NCBI GenBank assembly: GCA_023412435.1
Contig: JAEYNS010000304.1
Span: forward strand, 1-7,272
Origin: Actinomycetes bacterium
GTDB taxonomy: Bacteria > Actinomycetota > Actinomycetes > Propionibacteriales > Propionibacteriaceae
Direction: 5' to 3'
DNA: 7,272 nucleotides
Made by a program: the position numbers and the translations under genes. The notes beneath the pieces were generated by a model that saw nothing but the letters and a program-made list of their open reading frames with translations, was not told the origin of the DNA and made no database searches. Shown here one piece after another: positions 1-6,118 of this stretch; the stretch's first letter is position 1, and each line of letters opens with the position of its first letter.

Positions 1-1822
1 GCCCACCGCAGGGCTCGACGCCGACACCGAGGCGGGCCTGCTGGCCACGCTGCGCCGGCTCGGCGTGGCGGTGCTGGTGGTCAGCCACCGGCCCGCCGTC
101 CTCGAGCCTGCCGACCGGGTGGTGGCGCTGGCCGCCGTGGACGCCCCCGGGACAGCCCCGGCGCGGCAGGTGCCGGTGGTCAGGGCGGCGGTCGCCCAGG
201 CGGCGGCAGCCACCCCTGAGTCCGGCGCCGCTGCGACCCCTCGGCGGCTCGACAGCCTGCTTCGCCCCGTCTTCGCCGAGGTGCCGGACGCCCGCCGCCG
301 GCTGGCGCTGGCCGGGCTGCTGGCCGTGCTGGCCACCGGGTCGGCGGTGGCGCTGATGGCAGTCTCGGCCTGGCTGCTCTCCCGCGCGGCGGAGCTCCCG
401 CCGGTGCTCTACCTGTCGGCTGCGGCGACGGCGGTGCGTGCCTTCGGCATCGGACGCGGCGTCTTCCGCTACCTGGAGCGGCTGGCCGGCCACGACGTCG
501 CCCTGCGGTTGCAGTCGGCGCTGCGGCTGGAGACCTACTCCCGGCTGGCCCGCACCACGCTGCTGGGTCGCCGGCGCGGCGACCTGCTGAGCCGGGTGGT
601 GGCCGATGTCGAGGCGATCCAGGACCTGGTGGTGCGGGTCTGGCTCCCGTTCGCGTCCGCGGCGGTGGTGCTGATCGGCACCGCCGCCGTCCTCGCGGTC
701 TGGTCGCCCGGCTCCGCCCTCGTCCTCGCCCTGTCCAGCGTGCTCGCCGCGCTCGTGGTGCCGCTGCTGGCCCAGCGGGCCTCGGCACGATGGGACGCCG
801 CCATGCTGCCGTTGCGCGGTGAGCTCGCCGAGGCCGTCCACTCGATAGCGCGCACCGCACCCGATCTGGTCGCCTACCGGGCGGACGCGGCCTGGCTGGG
901 CCGGTTCGCCGGGGTCGACGCCCGGCTCCGGACGGCGGCGAAGCGCTCCGCCGCGGTGCGTGGGGTGGCGTCGGCCGCCCAGGTGCTGGCTGCCGGCACC
1001 GCCGTGGTGGCTGCGCTCGTCATCGGCGGCCACCAGGTGGCGGCGGGCCACCTGCCGCGCGTGATACTGGCCGTTCTCGTCCTCACCCCGCTCGCGCTGC
1101 ACGAGGCGCTGTCGAACCTCACCCAGGCCGCGCAGACCCGGACGCGGGCGCGGACCGCGCTCGACCGGGTCGGCGCCGTGCTCGACGCCCCACCGATCGG
1201 GGTGGGCGACCGCACTGATCCGGGTACGCACGTCGCAGCACCGGCGGTCCGACTGGACGGGCTGGTGGCGGGCTGGCCCGGCGAGCCGGTAGTGGTGAGC
1301 GGCCTCGACCTCGCCGTCGGCGCGGGAGAGAAGGTGGCGCTGGTCGGACCCAGCGGGATCGGCAAGACCACCGTCGCCGCCACCGTGCTGGGGCTCATTC
1401 CGCCGATCGCCGGCAGCGCCCAGGTGTCCGGCCGGGTCGGCTATCTCGCCCAGGACGCCCACATCTTCACCACCTCGGTGGCCGAGAACGTCAGGATCGG
1501 GAACCGGGACGCCACCGACGAGGAGGTCTCCGGCGCGCTCGCACGGGCCGGCCTCGAGCTCCCGCCCGAGCGACTGGTGGGCGAGGCGGGCGCCACGCTC
1601 TCGGGGGGCGAGGCCCGCCGGCTCGCCCTGGCGAGGATCCTCGCCGGCGACTACCAGGTGCTGGTGCTCGACGAGCCCACCGAGCACCTCGACGCCGCCA
1701 CCGCCGCCGCCCTGCTCGACGACCTGTGGGAGCAGAGCGCCGACAAGCCCGTGCTCGTCATCACCCATGACCCCGCGGTGGTGGCCCGCTGCCACCGGGC
1801 CGTGGAGCTGGCCCCGGCCTGA
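1..1822 (+). CDS. cydDC: Fused CydDC heterodimeric-type ABC exporter (5' end outside window)
   Basis: Known family role: CydDC exports cysteine/glutathione across the cytoplasmic membrane and is needed to assemble cytochrome bd oxidase. The open frame enters the window at base 2 with PTAGLD (D-loop after a Walker B) and continues to the switch His in VVSHRP near 83-88, which is the end of the CydD ATPase. There is no stop before an Ala/Pro-rich linker (about 130-240), and then a full CydC half follows. Its first membrane segment is near 302-379, and the CydC-like [10 protein letters not shown] stretch is near 467-496. The second ATPase has Walker [10 protein letters not shown] (1346-1372), signature LSGGE (1598-1612), Walker B VLVLDEP (1658-1678) and switch His in ITHD (1766-1768). 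CydD and CydC are separate genes in E. coli; fusion is known in actinobacteria. The GTG at 65 lies inside the CydD ATPase and is not a real start. About 606 residues are visible; the CydD membrane domain lies upstream. Confidence 0.9.
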   Translation, partial: PTAGLDADTEAGLLATLRRLGVAVLVVSHRPAVLEPADRVVALAAVDAPGTAPARQVPVVRAAVAQAAAATPESGAAATPRRLDSLLRPVFAEVPDARRRLALAGLLAVLATGSAVALMAVSAWLLSRAAELPPVLYLSAAATAVRAFGIGRGVFRYLERLAGHDVALRLQSALRLETYSRLARTTLLGRRRGDLLSRVVADVEAIQDLVVRVWLPFASAAVVLIGTAAVLAVWSPGSALVLALSSVLAALVVPLLAQRASARWDAAMLPLRGELAEAVHSIARTAPDLVAYRADAAWLGRFAGVDARLRTAAKRSAAVRGVASAAQVLAAGTAVVAALVIGGHQVAAGHLPRVILAVLVLTPLALHEALSNLTQAAQTRTRARTALDRVGAVLDAPPIGVGDRTDPGTHVAAPAVRLDGLVAGWPGEPVVVSGLDLAVGAGEKVALVGPSGIGKTTVAATVLGLIPPIAGSAQVSGRVGYLAQDAHIFTTSVAENVRIGNRDATDEEVSGALARAGLELPPERLVGEAGATLSGGEARRLALARILAGDYQVLVLDEPTEHLDAATAAALLDDLWEQSADKPVLVITHDPAVVARCHRAVELAPA

Positions 1823-1833
1823 GGTCGGCCGGG
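1813..1833 (+). terminator. Hairpin over the cydDC stop codon
   Basis: CCCGGCC (1813-1819) and GGCCGGG (1827-1833) form a perfect 7-bp GC stem with a 7-nt loop that contains the TGA stop. No U-tract follows. It is a plausible actinobacterial-type terminator or 3'-end stabiliser, inferred only from structure and position. Confidence 0.45.
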
Positions 1834-1889
1834 AGCGCCGAACGACCATCCGGACGCGCCCCGCAACCGCTCCCCCCGGACGGCCCGCC

Positions 1890-1957
1890 CAACTTCTGCC
1901 ACTTGTGGGGCCTGGCCGAAAACTGTGGCAACCAGCCGCACTATCTGGCAGAAGTTG
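1890..1957. repeat. Intergenic 12-bp perfect inverted repeat, REP/MITE-like
   Basis: CAACTTCTGCCA (1890-1901) is exactly reverse-complemented by TGGCAGAAGTTG (1946-1957). With one gap and a few mismatches, the match extends inward to about 21 nt per arm, reaching GTGGGG on the left and CCGCAC on the right. A third related core, GTGGCA (reverse complement TGCCAC), sits between the arms at 1925-1930. The element is less GC-rich than its surroundings and lies between two transcription units. It could be a REP/MITE-like repeat, a remnant of transposon ends, or a long-range stem ending cydDC transcripts. The symmetry is seen directly; the identity is not known. Confidence 0.6.
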
Positions 1958-1958
1958 C

Positions 1959-1987
1959 GGGATCCGGGTCCGCGGCGACCCGGTCCC
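1959..1987. terminator. GC-rich hairpin next to the inverted repeat
   Basis: GGGA (1959-1962) plus CCGGGTC (1964-1970) pair with GACCCGG (1977-1983) plus TCCC (1984-1987). This gives an 11-bp stem with one bulged T at 1963 and a 6-nt loop. It begins one base after the inverted repeat ends. No U-tract follows. It could be a second terminator insulating the zinc operon from cydDC read-through, or part of the same repeat element. Confidence 0.4.
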
Positions 1988-2023
1988 CGGTACCCGCGAC
2001 CGCGCCGACCACCTCGCCCGACT

Positions 2024-2052
2024 TTGACAACCCCGCACGCCCAGATGAGAAT
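2024..2052 (+). promoter_or_regulatory. znuACB-zur promoter, predicted leaderless
   Basis: A perfect -35 TTGACA (2024-2029) is followed by a 17-nt spacer and a -10 GAGAAT (2047-2052; 4 of 6 to TATAAT). Seven bases then lead to the ATG at 2060, so the expected transcription start falls on or next to the start codon. No Shine-Dalgarno sequence precedes any of the ATGs at 2045, 2051 or 2060. This fits a leaderless mRNA, a common class in actinobacteria. It is a prediction from spacing. Confidence 0.65.
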
Positions 2053-2060
2053 GATTCCCA
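2046..2060. promoter_or_regulatory. Zur operator (7-1-7 palindrome)
   Basis: TGAGAAT-G-ATTCCCA is a 7-1-7 inverted repeat with 6 of 7 complementary positions. It matches 12 of 15 bases of the TGAAAATGATTTTCA-type Zur box known from actinobacteria. The outer pair A2045/T2061 extends the symmetry. It covers the -10 hexamer and touches the znuA start codon, so bound Zur should block RNA polymerase directly. The fourth gene of the operon encodes a Zur-like protein, which favours Zur over Fur or another Fur-family regulator. Confidence 0.75.
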
Positions 2061-2995
2061 TGATCCTTTCACGTCGGGCCGCGCTGGCGGCGGGTCTCGC
2101 CCTGACCGCCGCCCTGGCCGGGTGCACGCCGTCCACTTCCCCGGGCGGGGCCACCACGGGGCTGACCGCGGCCGTCGCGTTCTACCCGTTCGAGTTCGTC
2201 GTGGAGCGGATCGGCGGCGACCTGGTGACGGTGGAGAACCTCACCCAGCCGGGCGCCGAGGCCCACGACGTGGAGCTGACCCCCCGCCAGGTGGGGATGC
2301 TGGGGACCGTCGACCTCGTCGTCGTGCAGACCGGCTTCCAGCCTGCGGTGGACACCGCCCTGCAACAGGTCGAGGCGCGCCGGGTGGTGGACGCCGCCGA
2401 GGTGGTCGCGTTCCTGGACGCCGAGGGCGAGGACCACGACCACGAGGCCGAGCCGGACGACCACGACCACGGCGGGCTCGATCCCCACACCTGGCTCGAC
2501 CCGACCAACCTGATGGCGGTAGCGGGTCAGGTCCGCGACGCGCTCGTCGCGGCAGGTCCCGAGCACGCCGCGACCTTCACCGCCAACGCCGAGACTCTGG
2601 TCAAGGAACTGACGAGCCTGGACGAGGAGTTCGCCGCGGGGCTGGCCACCTGCCGGATCCGGACCTTCGTCACCTCGCACGCCGCCTTCGGCTACCTCGC
2701 CCACCGCTACGACCTCGAGCAGGTAGGCATCCGTGGACTCGAGCCCGAGGTGGAGCCCACCGCGGCGCGGATCGCCGAGGTGCAGCGGCTGGCCCGCGAA
2801 CGCGACGTCACCACCATCTTCTTCGAGACCCTGGTCTCGCCGGTGGTCGCCGAGTCGATAGCCGGCGACCTCGGCCTGGCGACCGCCGTGCTCGATCCCC
2901 TGGAGGGACTCACCGACCAGTCCCCGGGTGAGGACTACCTTGAGGTGATGCGCGCCAACCTCGCCGCCCTGCACCTCGCGAACGGCTGTTCGTGA
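2060..2995 (+). CDS. znuA: Zinc ABC transporter substrate-binding lipoprotein ZnuA
   Basis: This is a cluster 9 (ZnuA-type) solute-binding protein that captures Zn2+ outside the membrane and passes it to ZnuB. The 311-residue protein from ATG 2060 has a short n-region with SRRAAL (Tat-like twin Arg), a hydrophobic core and lipobox LAGC with Cys22 as the lipidation site. Expected metal ligands are His69 (EAHD), His143 (DPHTW) and His207 (TSHAAF), with Asp279 (LDP) as the acidic ligand. A short His/Asp-rich loop lies at 125-137 (HDH...HDH), as is typical of zinc members. Cys198 and the penultimate Cys310 probably form the disulfide known in E. coli ZnuA. In-frame ATGs at 2045 and 2051 are possible, but they overlap the operator and -10. 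The stop overlaps the znuC start by 4 nt (GTGA). Confidence 0.93.
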   Translation: MILSRRAALAAGLALTAALAGCTPSTSPGGATTGLTAAVAFYPFEFVVERIGGDLVTVENLTQPGAEAHDVELTPRQVGMLGTVDLVVVQTGFQPAVDTALQQVEARRVVDAAEVVAFLDAEGEDHDHEAEPDDHDHGGLDPHTWLDPTNLMAVAGQVRDALVAAGPEHAATFTANAETLVKELTSLDEEFAAGLATCRIRTFVTSHAAFGYLAHRYDLEQVGIRGLEPEVEPTAARIAEVQRLARERDVTTIFFETLVSPVVAESIAGDLGLATAVLDPLEGLTDQSPGEDYLEVMRANLAALHLANGCS

Positions 2996-3753
2996 GCGCC
3001 CCCGCCACTGCCGCCCTGGCCGTTCGCACCGACGAGGTGAACGTCCTGCTGGGCGGCGTCCCCGTAGTGCGCGGGGCATCGCTCGAGATCCGCGCCGGAG
3101 AGGCGGTCGCCATCTTGGGCAACAACGGCTCCGGCAAGACCACCCTGATCCGGGCGATCCTGGGCCTCACCCCCCACCAGGGCGAGATCGAGCTGCTGGG
3201 GACGCCGCTGCGCCAGTTCCGCGACTGGTCGCGGATCGGCTACGTCCCGCAGCGCAGCGGCATCCTGGTGCAGCAGGCCACCGCCCGCGAGGTGGTGGCG
3301 AGCGGACGGCTCGGTACCCGGCGTCCGTTCCTGCCCGAAACCGCGGCCGACCGGACGGCGATCGCTGCGGCGCTGGACGCCGTCGCGCTCACCGAGCGGG
3401 CCGGCCACCCGTTCGTCCGGCTGTCCGGCGGCCAGCAGCAGCGGGTGCTGATCGCCCGGGCCCTGGCGACAGGGGCCGACCTGATGGTCTGGGACGAGCC
3501 GCTCGCCGGCGTCGACCACGTCACGCAGGACCTGCTCGCGACCGTCGCCGCCCGGCTGAAGCAGCGCGGTACGACCATCATCATGGTGCTGCACGAAATC
3601 GGGCCGTTCGCCTCGGTCCTCGACCGCGCGATCCTGATCCGGGACGGACGGCTCGCGCCTCACGTCCCCGACCCCGTCCACCGGCACGGCGGGCACGAGG
3701 TGGCGGACCTCGCGCCCGTCCGCAACCCGATCACAGGGCTGGAGGCGGTGTAG
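2992..3753 (+). CDS. znuC: Zinc ABC transporter ATP-binding protein ZnuC
   Basis: This is the cytoplasmic ATPase that powers Zn2+ import through ZnuB. The 253-residue protein has every ABC element intact: Walker A GNNGSGKT (43-50), Q-loop Gln87 (YVPQ), signature LSGGQ (144-148), Walker B LMVWDEP (164-170), D-loop AGVD (172-175) and switch His201. The length is typical of the family. The start is a GTG whose bases overlap the znuA stop (GTGA). No clear Shine-Dalgarno precedes it, so translation is probably coupled to znuA by re-initiation. The C-terminal 30 residues contain His224, His230, His232 and His235, a modest metal-binding-like cluster. The specificity call rests on the operon; by sequence alone it could serve manganese. 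Confidence 0.93.
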   Translation: MSAPATAALAVRTDEVNVLLGGVPVVRGASLEIRAGEAVAILGNNGSGKTTLIRAILGLTPHQGEIELLGTPLRQFRDWSRIGYVPQRSGILVQQATAREVVASGRLGTRRPFLPETAADRTAIAAALDAVALTERAGHPFVRLSGGQQQRVLIARALATGADLMVWDEPLAGVDHVTQDLLATVAARLKQRGTTIIMVLHEIGPFASVLDRAILIRDGRLAPHVPDPVHRHGGHEVADLAPVRNPITGLEAV

Positions 3754-3755
3754 CG

Positions 3756-4739
3756 ATGGAGTGGCTGACCCTCGAGTTCATGCAGCGGGCCCTGCTGGCC
3801 GCGCTGGTCACCGGCGTGATGGCGCCGGCGATCGGCACCTACATCGTGCAGCGGCGGCTCAGCCTGCTGGGCGACGGCCTGGGCCACCTCGCGGTCGCCG
3901 GCGTCGGCCTGGCCATGCTCACCGGCGCGATGCCGCTTCCGGTCGCGGTGGCGGTCTGCGTCGCCGGCGCGGTGGGCATCGAGTTGCTGCGGGAGTCGGG
4001 ACGCGCCCAGGGCGACGTCGGGCTGGCGGTGCTGTTCTACGGCGGGTTGTCCGGTGGCCTCCTGCTCGCCGGCCTGGCCGGCCAGGGTTCCGGCGCGCTG
4101 TCGGGCTACCTGTTCGGCTCGCTGCTGACCGTCGGCGCGGCCGACCTGTGGGCGATCGCCGTGCTCGGCGTCGCGGTGCTGGCGGTCAGCCTCGGGCTGC
4201 TGCCGCAGCTGTTCGCGGTCTCCGCCGACGAGGCCTTCGCCCGCACCATCGGCCTGCCGGTGCGCGCCCTGAACACCCTTGTCGTAGCGCTGGCCGCGGT
4301 CACCGTCACGGTCTCGATGCGCACCGTCGGCCTGCTGCTGGTGAGCGCCCTGATGGTGGTCCCCGTGGCCACCGCCAACCATCTGGTCACCGGCTTCCGG
4401 CGCGGCCTGTTCACGGCGATGGGGATCGGGGCGGTGGCGGCGATCACCGGCACCGTCGGGTCGTACTACCTCGACACCGCACCGGGTGCCCTGATCGTGG
4501 TCATCGCGATCGTGGGGTTCGTCGCGAGTTGGCCGCTCTCCCGCCTGCGAGGCGACACCGCGCCGCGCTTGGTCGGCTCGCCCGACGACGAGGTGCCGGC
4601 CCAGAAGGTGCCCGAGGAGCACCCGCACGTCCACGGCCCCGGCTGCGGCCACCTGGCCGTCGACCACGCGGGCCACACCGATTACGTCCACGACGGCCAC
4701 CGGCACGCCCCGCACGAGGACCACTATGACGAGCACTGA
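3756..4739 (+). CDS. znuB: Zinc ABC transporter permease ZnuB with His-rich C-terminal tail
   Basis: This is an ABC-3 family integral membrane permease that forms the Zn2+ channel with ZnuC. Hydrophobic segments run from about residue 10 to 262. The conserved RRLSLLGDGLGHLAVAGV stretch at 33-50 is typical of the family and leads into the second membrane segment. A GGAGG ribosome-binding site (3741-3745) lies 10 nt before ATG 3756, and the start is 2 nt after the znuC stop. The unusual feature is the tail after the last membrane helix: residues 289-327 carry 12 histidines plus Asp/Glu and one Cys (Cys297). By topology of the family the tail is probably cytoplasmic, and it could bind zinc. Its last codons overlap the zur start by 14 nt. 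Confidence 0.92.
   Translation: MEWLTLEFMQRALLAALVTGVMAPAIGTYIVQRRLSLLGDGLGHLAVAGVGLAMLTGAMPLPVAVAVCVAGAVGIELLRESGRAQGDVGLAVLFYGGLSGGLLLAGLAGQGSGALSGYLFGSLLTVGAADLWAIAVLGVAVLAVSLGLLPQLFAVSADEAFARTIGLPVRALNTLVVALAAVTVTVSMRTVGLLLVSALMVVPVATANHLVTGFRRGLFTAMGIGAVAAITGTVGSYYLDTAPGALIVVIAIVGFVASWPLSRLRGDTAPRLVGSPDDEVPAQKVPEEHPHVHGPGCGHLAVDHAGHTDYVHDGHRHAPHEDHYDEH
4716..4720 (+). promoter_or_regulatory. zur ribosome-binding site inside znuB
   Basis: GAGGA lies 5 nt before ATG 4726 and within the codons of the ZnuB His-rich tail. It supports the 4726 start and therefore the 14-nt znuB/zur overlap. Confidence 0.6.
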
Positions 4740-5136
4740 GCCCCCCGTGCCGGCGCCGCGGAAGACCCGGCAGCGCGCCGAGATCCGGGCCGCGGTCGAG
4801 GCCACCGACGGTTTCGCCACCAGCCAGGAGATCCATGACCGGCTGCGCCATGCCGGCTCCCTGGTCGGCCTGGCGACCGTCTACCGGACGCTGGCCGCGC
4901 TGGCCGCGGCCGGCGAACTCGACGCCATCCGCACCCCGGACGGCCAGGTCGCCTACCGCACCTGCTCCCCCGGCCACCACCACCACCTGATCTGCCGCGG
5001 CTGCGGACGCACCGAGGAGGTCACGCTGCCCAGCATGGAGGCGGTGGTGCGGACGATCGCCGAGGACCACGGGTTCAGCAGGATCGACCACGAACTCGAA
5101 CTGTTCGGGCTCTGCGCCGCCTGCGACGCCGGCTGA
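4726..5136 (+). CDS. zur: Zinc uptake repressor Zur (Fur family)
   Basis: This is a zinc-sensing Fur-family repressor of 136 residues, a usual Zur length. The N-terminal winged helix contains the recognition-helix region ATVYRTLAALAAAGE (50-64). A hinge with Asp66 follows, then a C-terminal dimerisation domain. The structural zinc site is visible as two CxxC pairs, Cys90/Cys93 (CRGC) and Cys130/Cys133 (CAAC). A HHHH cluster at 84-87 together with Asp66 and Cys80 corresponds to the regulatory zinc ligands described for actinobacterial Zur; further His residues are at 115 and 122. As the last gene of znuACB-zur it should be repressed by its own product through the operator ahead of znuA, giving negative feedback. 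The Cys/His set and the operon separate it from iron-sensing Fur or PerR. Confidence 0.92.
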   Translation: MTSTEPPVPAPRKTRQRAEIRAAVEATDGFATSQEIHDRLRHAGSLVGLATVYRTLAALAAAGELDAIRTPDGQVAYRTCSPGHHHHLICRGCGRTEEVTLPSMEAVVRTIAEDHGFSRIDHELELFGLCAACDAG

Positions 5137-5146
5137 CCTCAGCCGG
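5129..5146. terminator. Bidirectional hairpin between convergent zur and lysR-type gene
   Basis: CCGGCTG (5129-5135) and CAGCCGG (5140-5146) form a perfect 7-bp stem with loop ACCT. The structure contains both stop codons (TGA at 5134-5136 and, on the other strand, TGA at 5141-5139). It is the only candidate terminator for either gene here. It has no U-tract, so rho-independent function is uncertain. Confidence 0.55.
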
Positions 5147-6047
5147 ACGACGCCCGCGCCGCCGCTTCACCGGCCGCCCGCAGCGCCGTGAGCGCCGCGA
5201 TCACCACCACCCGCTCGGCCCGGTCGGGCCGCGTCACGGCGACGATGAACCGCCGCGCCGCGACGCCCGCCAGCGGACGCAGCACGATCGCCGGCGAGGC
5301 GGCGGTGGTGAACCGTGGCAGCACCGCGACGTGACCGCCGGCGGCGACCAGCGCCTCGACCAGTCGGTTGTCCCTGACCCGCTGGGTGACCCGGAGGTCG
5401 CGTCCGGTCTGGGCGGCGATGCGCTGCAGCACGGTATCGAAGGGATAGCCGCGCGGCACCGCGACCCACGACTCCTCCACCAGGTCTTGCGGACGCAGCT
5501 CGGCCCGCCCGGCCAGTCGGTGCCCGGCCGGCAGCGCGATGTCCAGCGGCTCCTGGGCCAGCACCGTGGTCGCCAACCGCTCGGCGCCGGCGGGGGTCGG
5601 GCCGGCCAGGCTGTGGGCGATCACGACGTCGTATCGGGCGGTGAGGGCGGCGAACTCGGGTTCGGCCACGTCGACATCGTCGCAGCGCAGTTCCACCCCG
5701 GTGCCTTCGAGGGCCGCCAGCGCGCCCGGCAACAGGAAGGCCGCGGCGCTGGGCAGCGAGGCCACCGTGACGACCCCCGCGGTCGCGCCCCGGTAGGCAT
5801 CCCACCTGGCCTGCGCACGCTCCAGTGCTACCGCGACATCCTCGCCGCACTCGGCGAGCAGCGCCCCGGCCTCGGTGAGCCGCAGGCCCCGGCCGTCGCT
5901 CTCGACGAGGTCGGCGCCGAAGCTCCGCGCGGCGACCTTGAGCTGTTGGGAGACCGCCGACGGCGTCCGGTGGCCGGCTGCGGCGACGGCAGTCACGCTG
6001 CCGTGGATCGCGAGGTCCCGCAGCAGACGCAGATGGGCCATGTCCAT
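5139..6047 (-). CDS. LysR-family transcriptional regulator
   Basis: This 302-residue protein has the LysR layout. The N-terminal winged helix-turn-helix covers about residues 3-60, with SVTAVAAAGHRTPSAVSQQL (17-36) as the HTH core. A linker helix to about 88 follows, then a substrate-binding domain that starts near GVVTVASLPSAA (91-102) and runs to the C terminus. The region around 38-45 (KVAARSFGA) departs from the usual leucine/glutamate pattern after SQQL, but no key HTH element is missing. It is transcribed divergently from an eamA-like exporter, the usual arrangement in which a LysR protein controls its neighbour and itself. The inducer cannot be read from sequence; a cysteine-related metabolite is only a guess. 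The alternative start at 6041 (MAHLR) is possible, but 6047 fits the promoter spacing better. Confidence 0.88.
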   Translation of the reverse strand: MDMAHLRLLRDLAIHGSVTAVAAAGHRTPSAVSQQLKVAARSFGADLVESDGRGLRLTEAGALLAECGEDVAVALERAQARWDAYRGATAGVVTVASLPSAAAFLLPGALAALEGTGVELRCDDVDVAEPEFAALTARYDVVIAHSLAGPTPAGAERLATTVLAQEPLDIALPAGHRLAGRAELRPQDLVEESWVAVPRGYPFDTVLQRIAAQTGRDLRVTQRVRDNRLVEALVAAGGHVAVLPRFTTAASPAIVLRPLAGVAARRFIVAVTRPDRAERVVVIAALTALRAAGEAAARASSG

Positions 6048-6062
6048 GTAGCTAACCTACAT
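6046..6062. promoter_or_regulatory. Palindromic operator at the lysR-type gene start
   Basis: ATGTAG-CTAAC-CTACAT is a perfect 6-bp inverted repeat with a 5-nt spacer. It covers the predicted -10 of the LysR-type gene and overlaps its start codon. This position suggests autorepression by the LysR protein, possibly with activation of the divergent exporter. It also holds a T-N11-A-like arrangement typical of LysR sites. The assignment is inferred. Confidence 0.5.
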
Positions 6063-6082
6063 CTGCTGTAAGCGATTGTTGA
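6054..6082 (-). promoter_or_regulatory. Promoter of the LysR-type gene, predicted leaderless
   Basis: On the minus strand, TCAACA (6082-6077; 4 of 6 to TTGACA), a 17-nt spacer and TAGGTT (6059-6054; TANNNT) are followed by 6 nt and then the ATG at 6047. The start site should fall on the ATG. No Shine-Dalgarno sequence is seen. Confidence 0.5.
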
Positions 6083-6112
6083 TTGTGCCTTAACCCTGGT
6101 ACGCCCCAGACT
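6083..6112 (+). promoter_or_regulatory. Tentative eamA promoter
   Basis: TTGTGC (6083-6088), 18 nt, then CAGACT (6107-6112) lie 6 nt before GTG 6119. The hexamers are weak, as expected of an activator-dependent promoter, and the spacing again suggests a leaderless transcript. This call is based on spacing and weak matches only. Confidence 0.3.
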
Positions 6113-6118
6113 GGACGG

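Noticed and set aside
65..100. GTG at 65 as the start of a separate cydC gene
   Set aside because: The frame is open to the left edge and encodes the CydD D-loop and switch-His region before and after 65, so 65 is inside a domain.
1903..2059. Longer znuA forms or a separate gene starting in 1903-1925
   Set aside because: They would translate the inverted repeat, the hairpin and the promoter, and would place a 40-residue Arg/Pro-rich segment before a clear lipoprotein signal peptide. The frame from 1903 is a shadow of znuA in another register.
2425..2475. Repeated GACCACGACCAC-like units in znuA as a DNA repeat
   Set aside because: They are codons for the His/Asp-rich metal loop usual in ZnuA proteins, not an independent repeat element.
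2069..3079. Long minus-strand open frame antisense to znuA
   Set aside because: The composition is Gly/Arg/His-rich without domain features. It mirrors the GC-biased codons of znuA, a common artefact at this GC content.
3660..4820. 386-codon minus-strand open frame antisense to znuB and zur
   Set aside because: Its Gln/His/Asp/Arg-rich low-complexity sequence is what reverse-reading of hydrophobic GC-rich codons gives. The plus strand has clear ABC-3 and Zur proteins.
5331..6071. Plus-strand open frame antisense to the LysR-type gene
   Set aside because: It is low-complexity Gly/Gln/Arg-rich with no recognisable motif. The minus strand has an intact HTH and substrate-binding domain.
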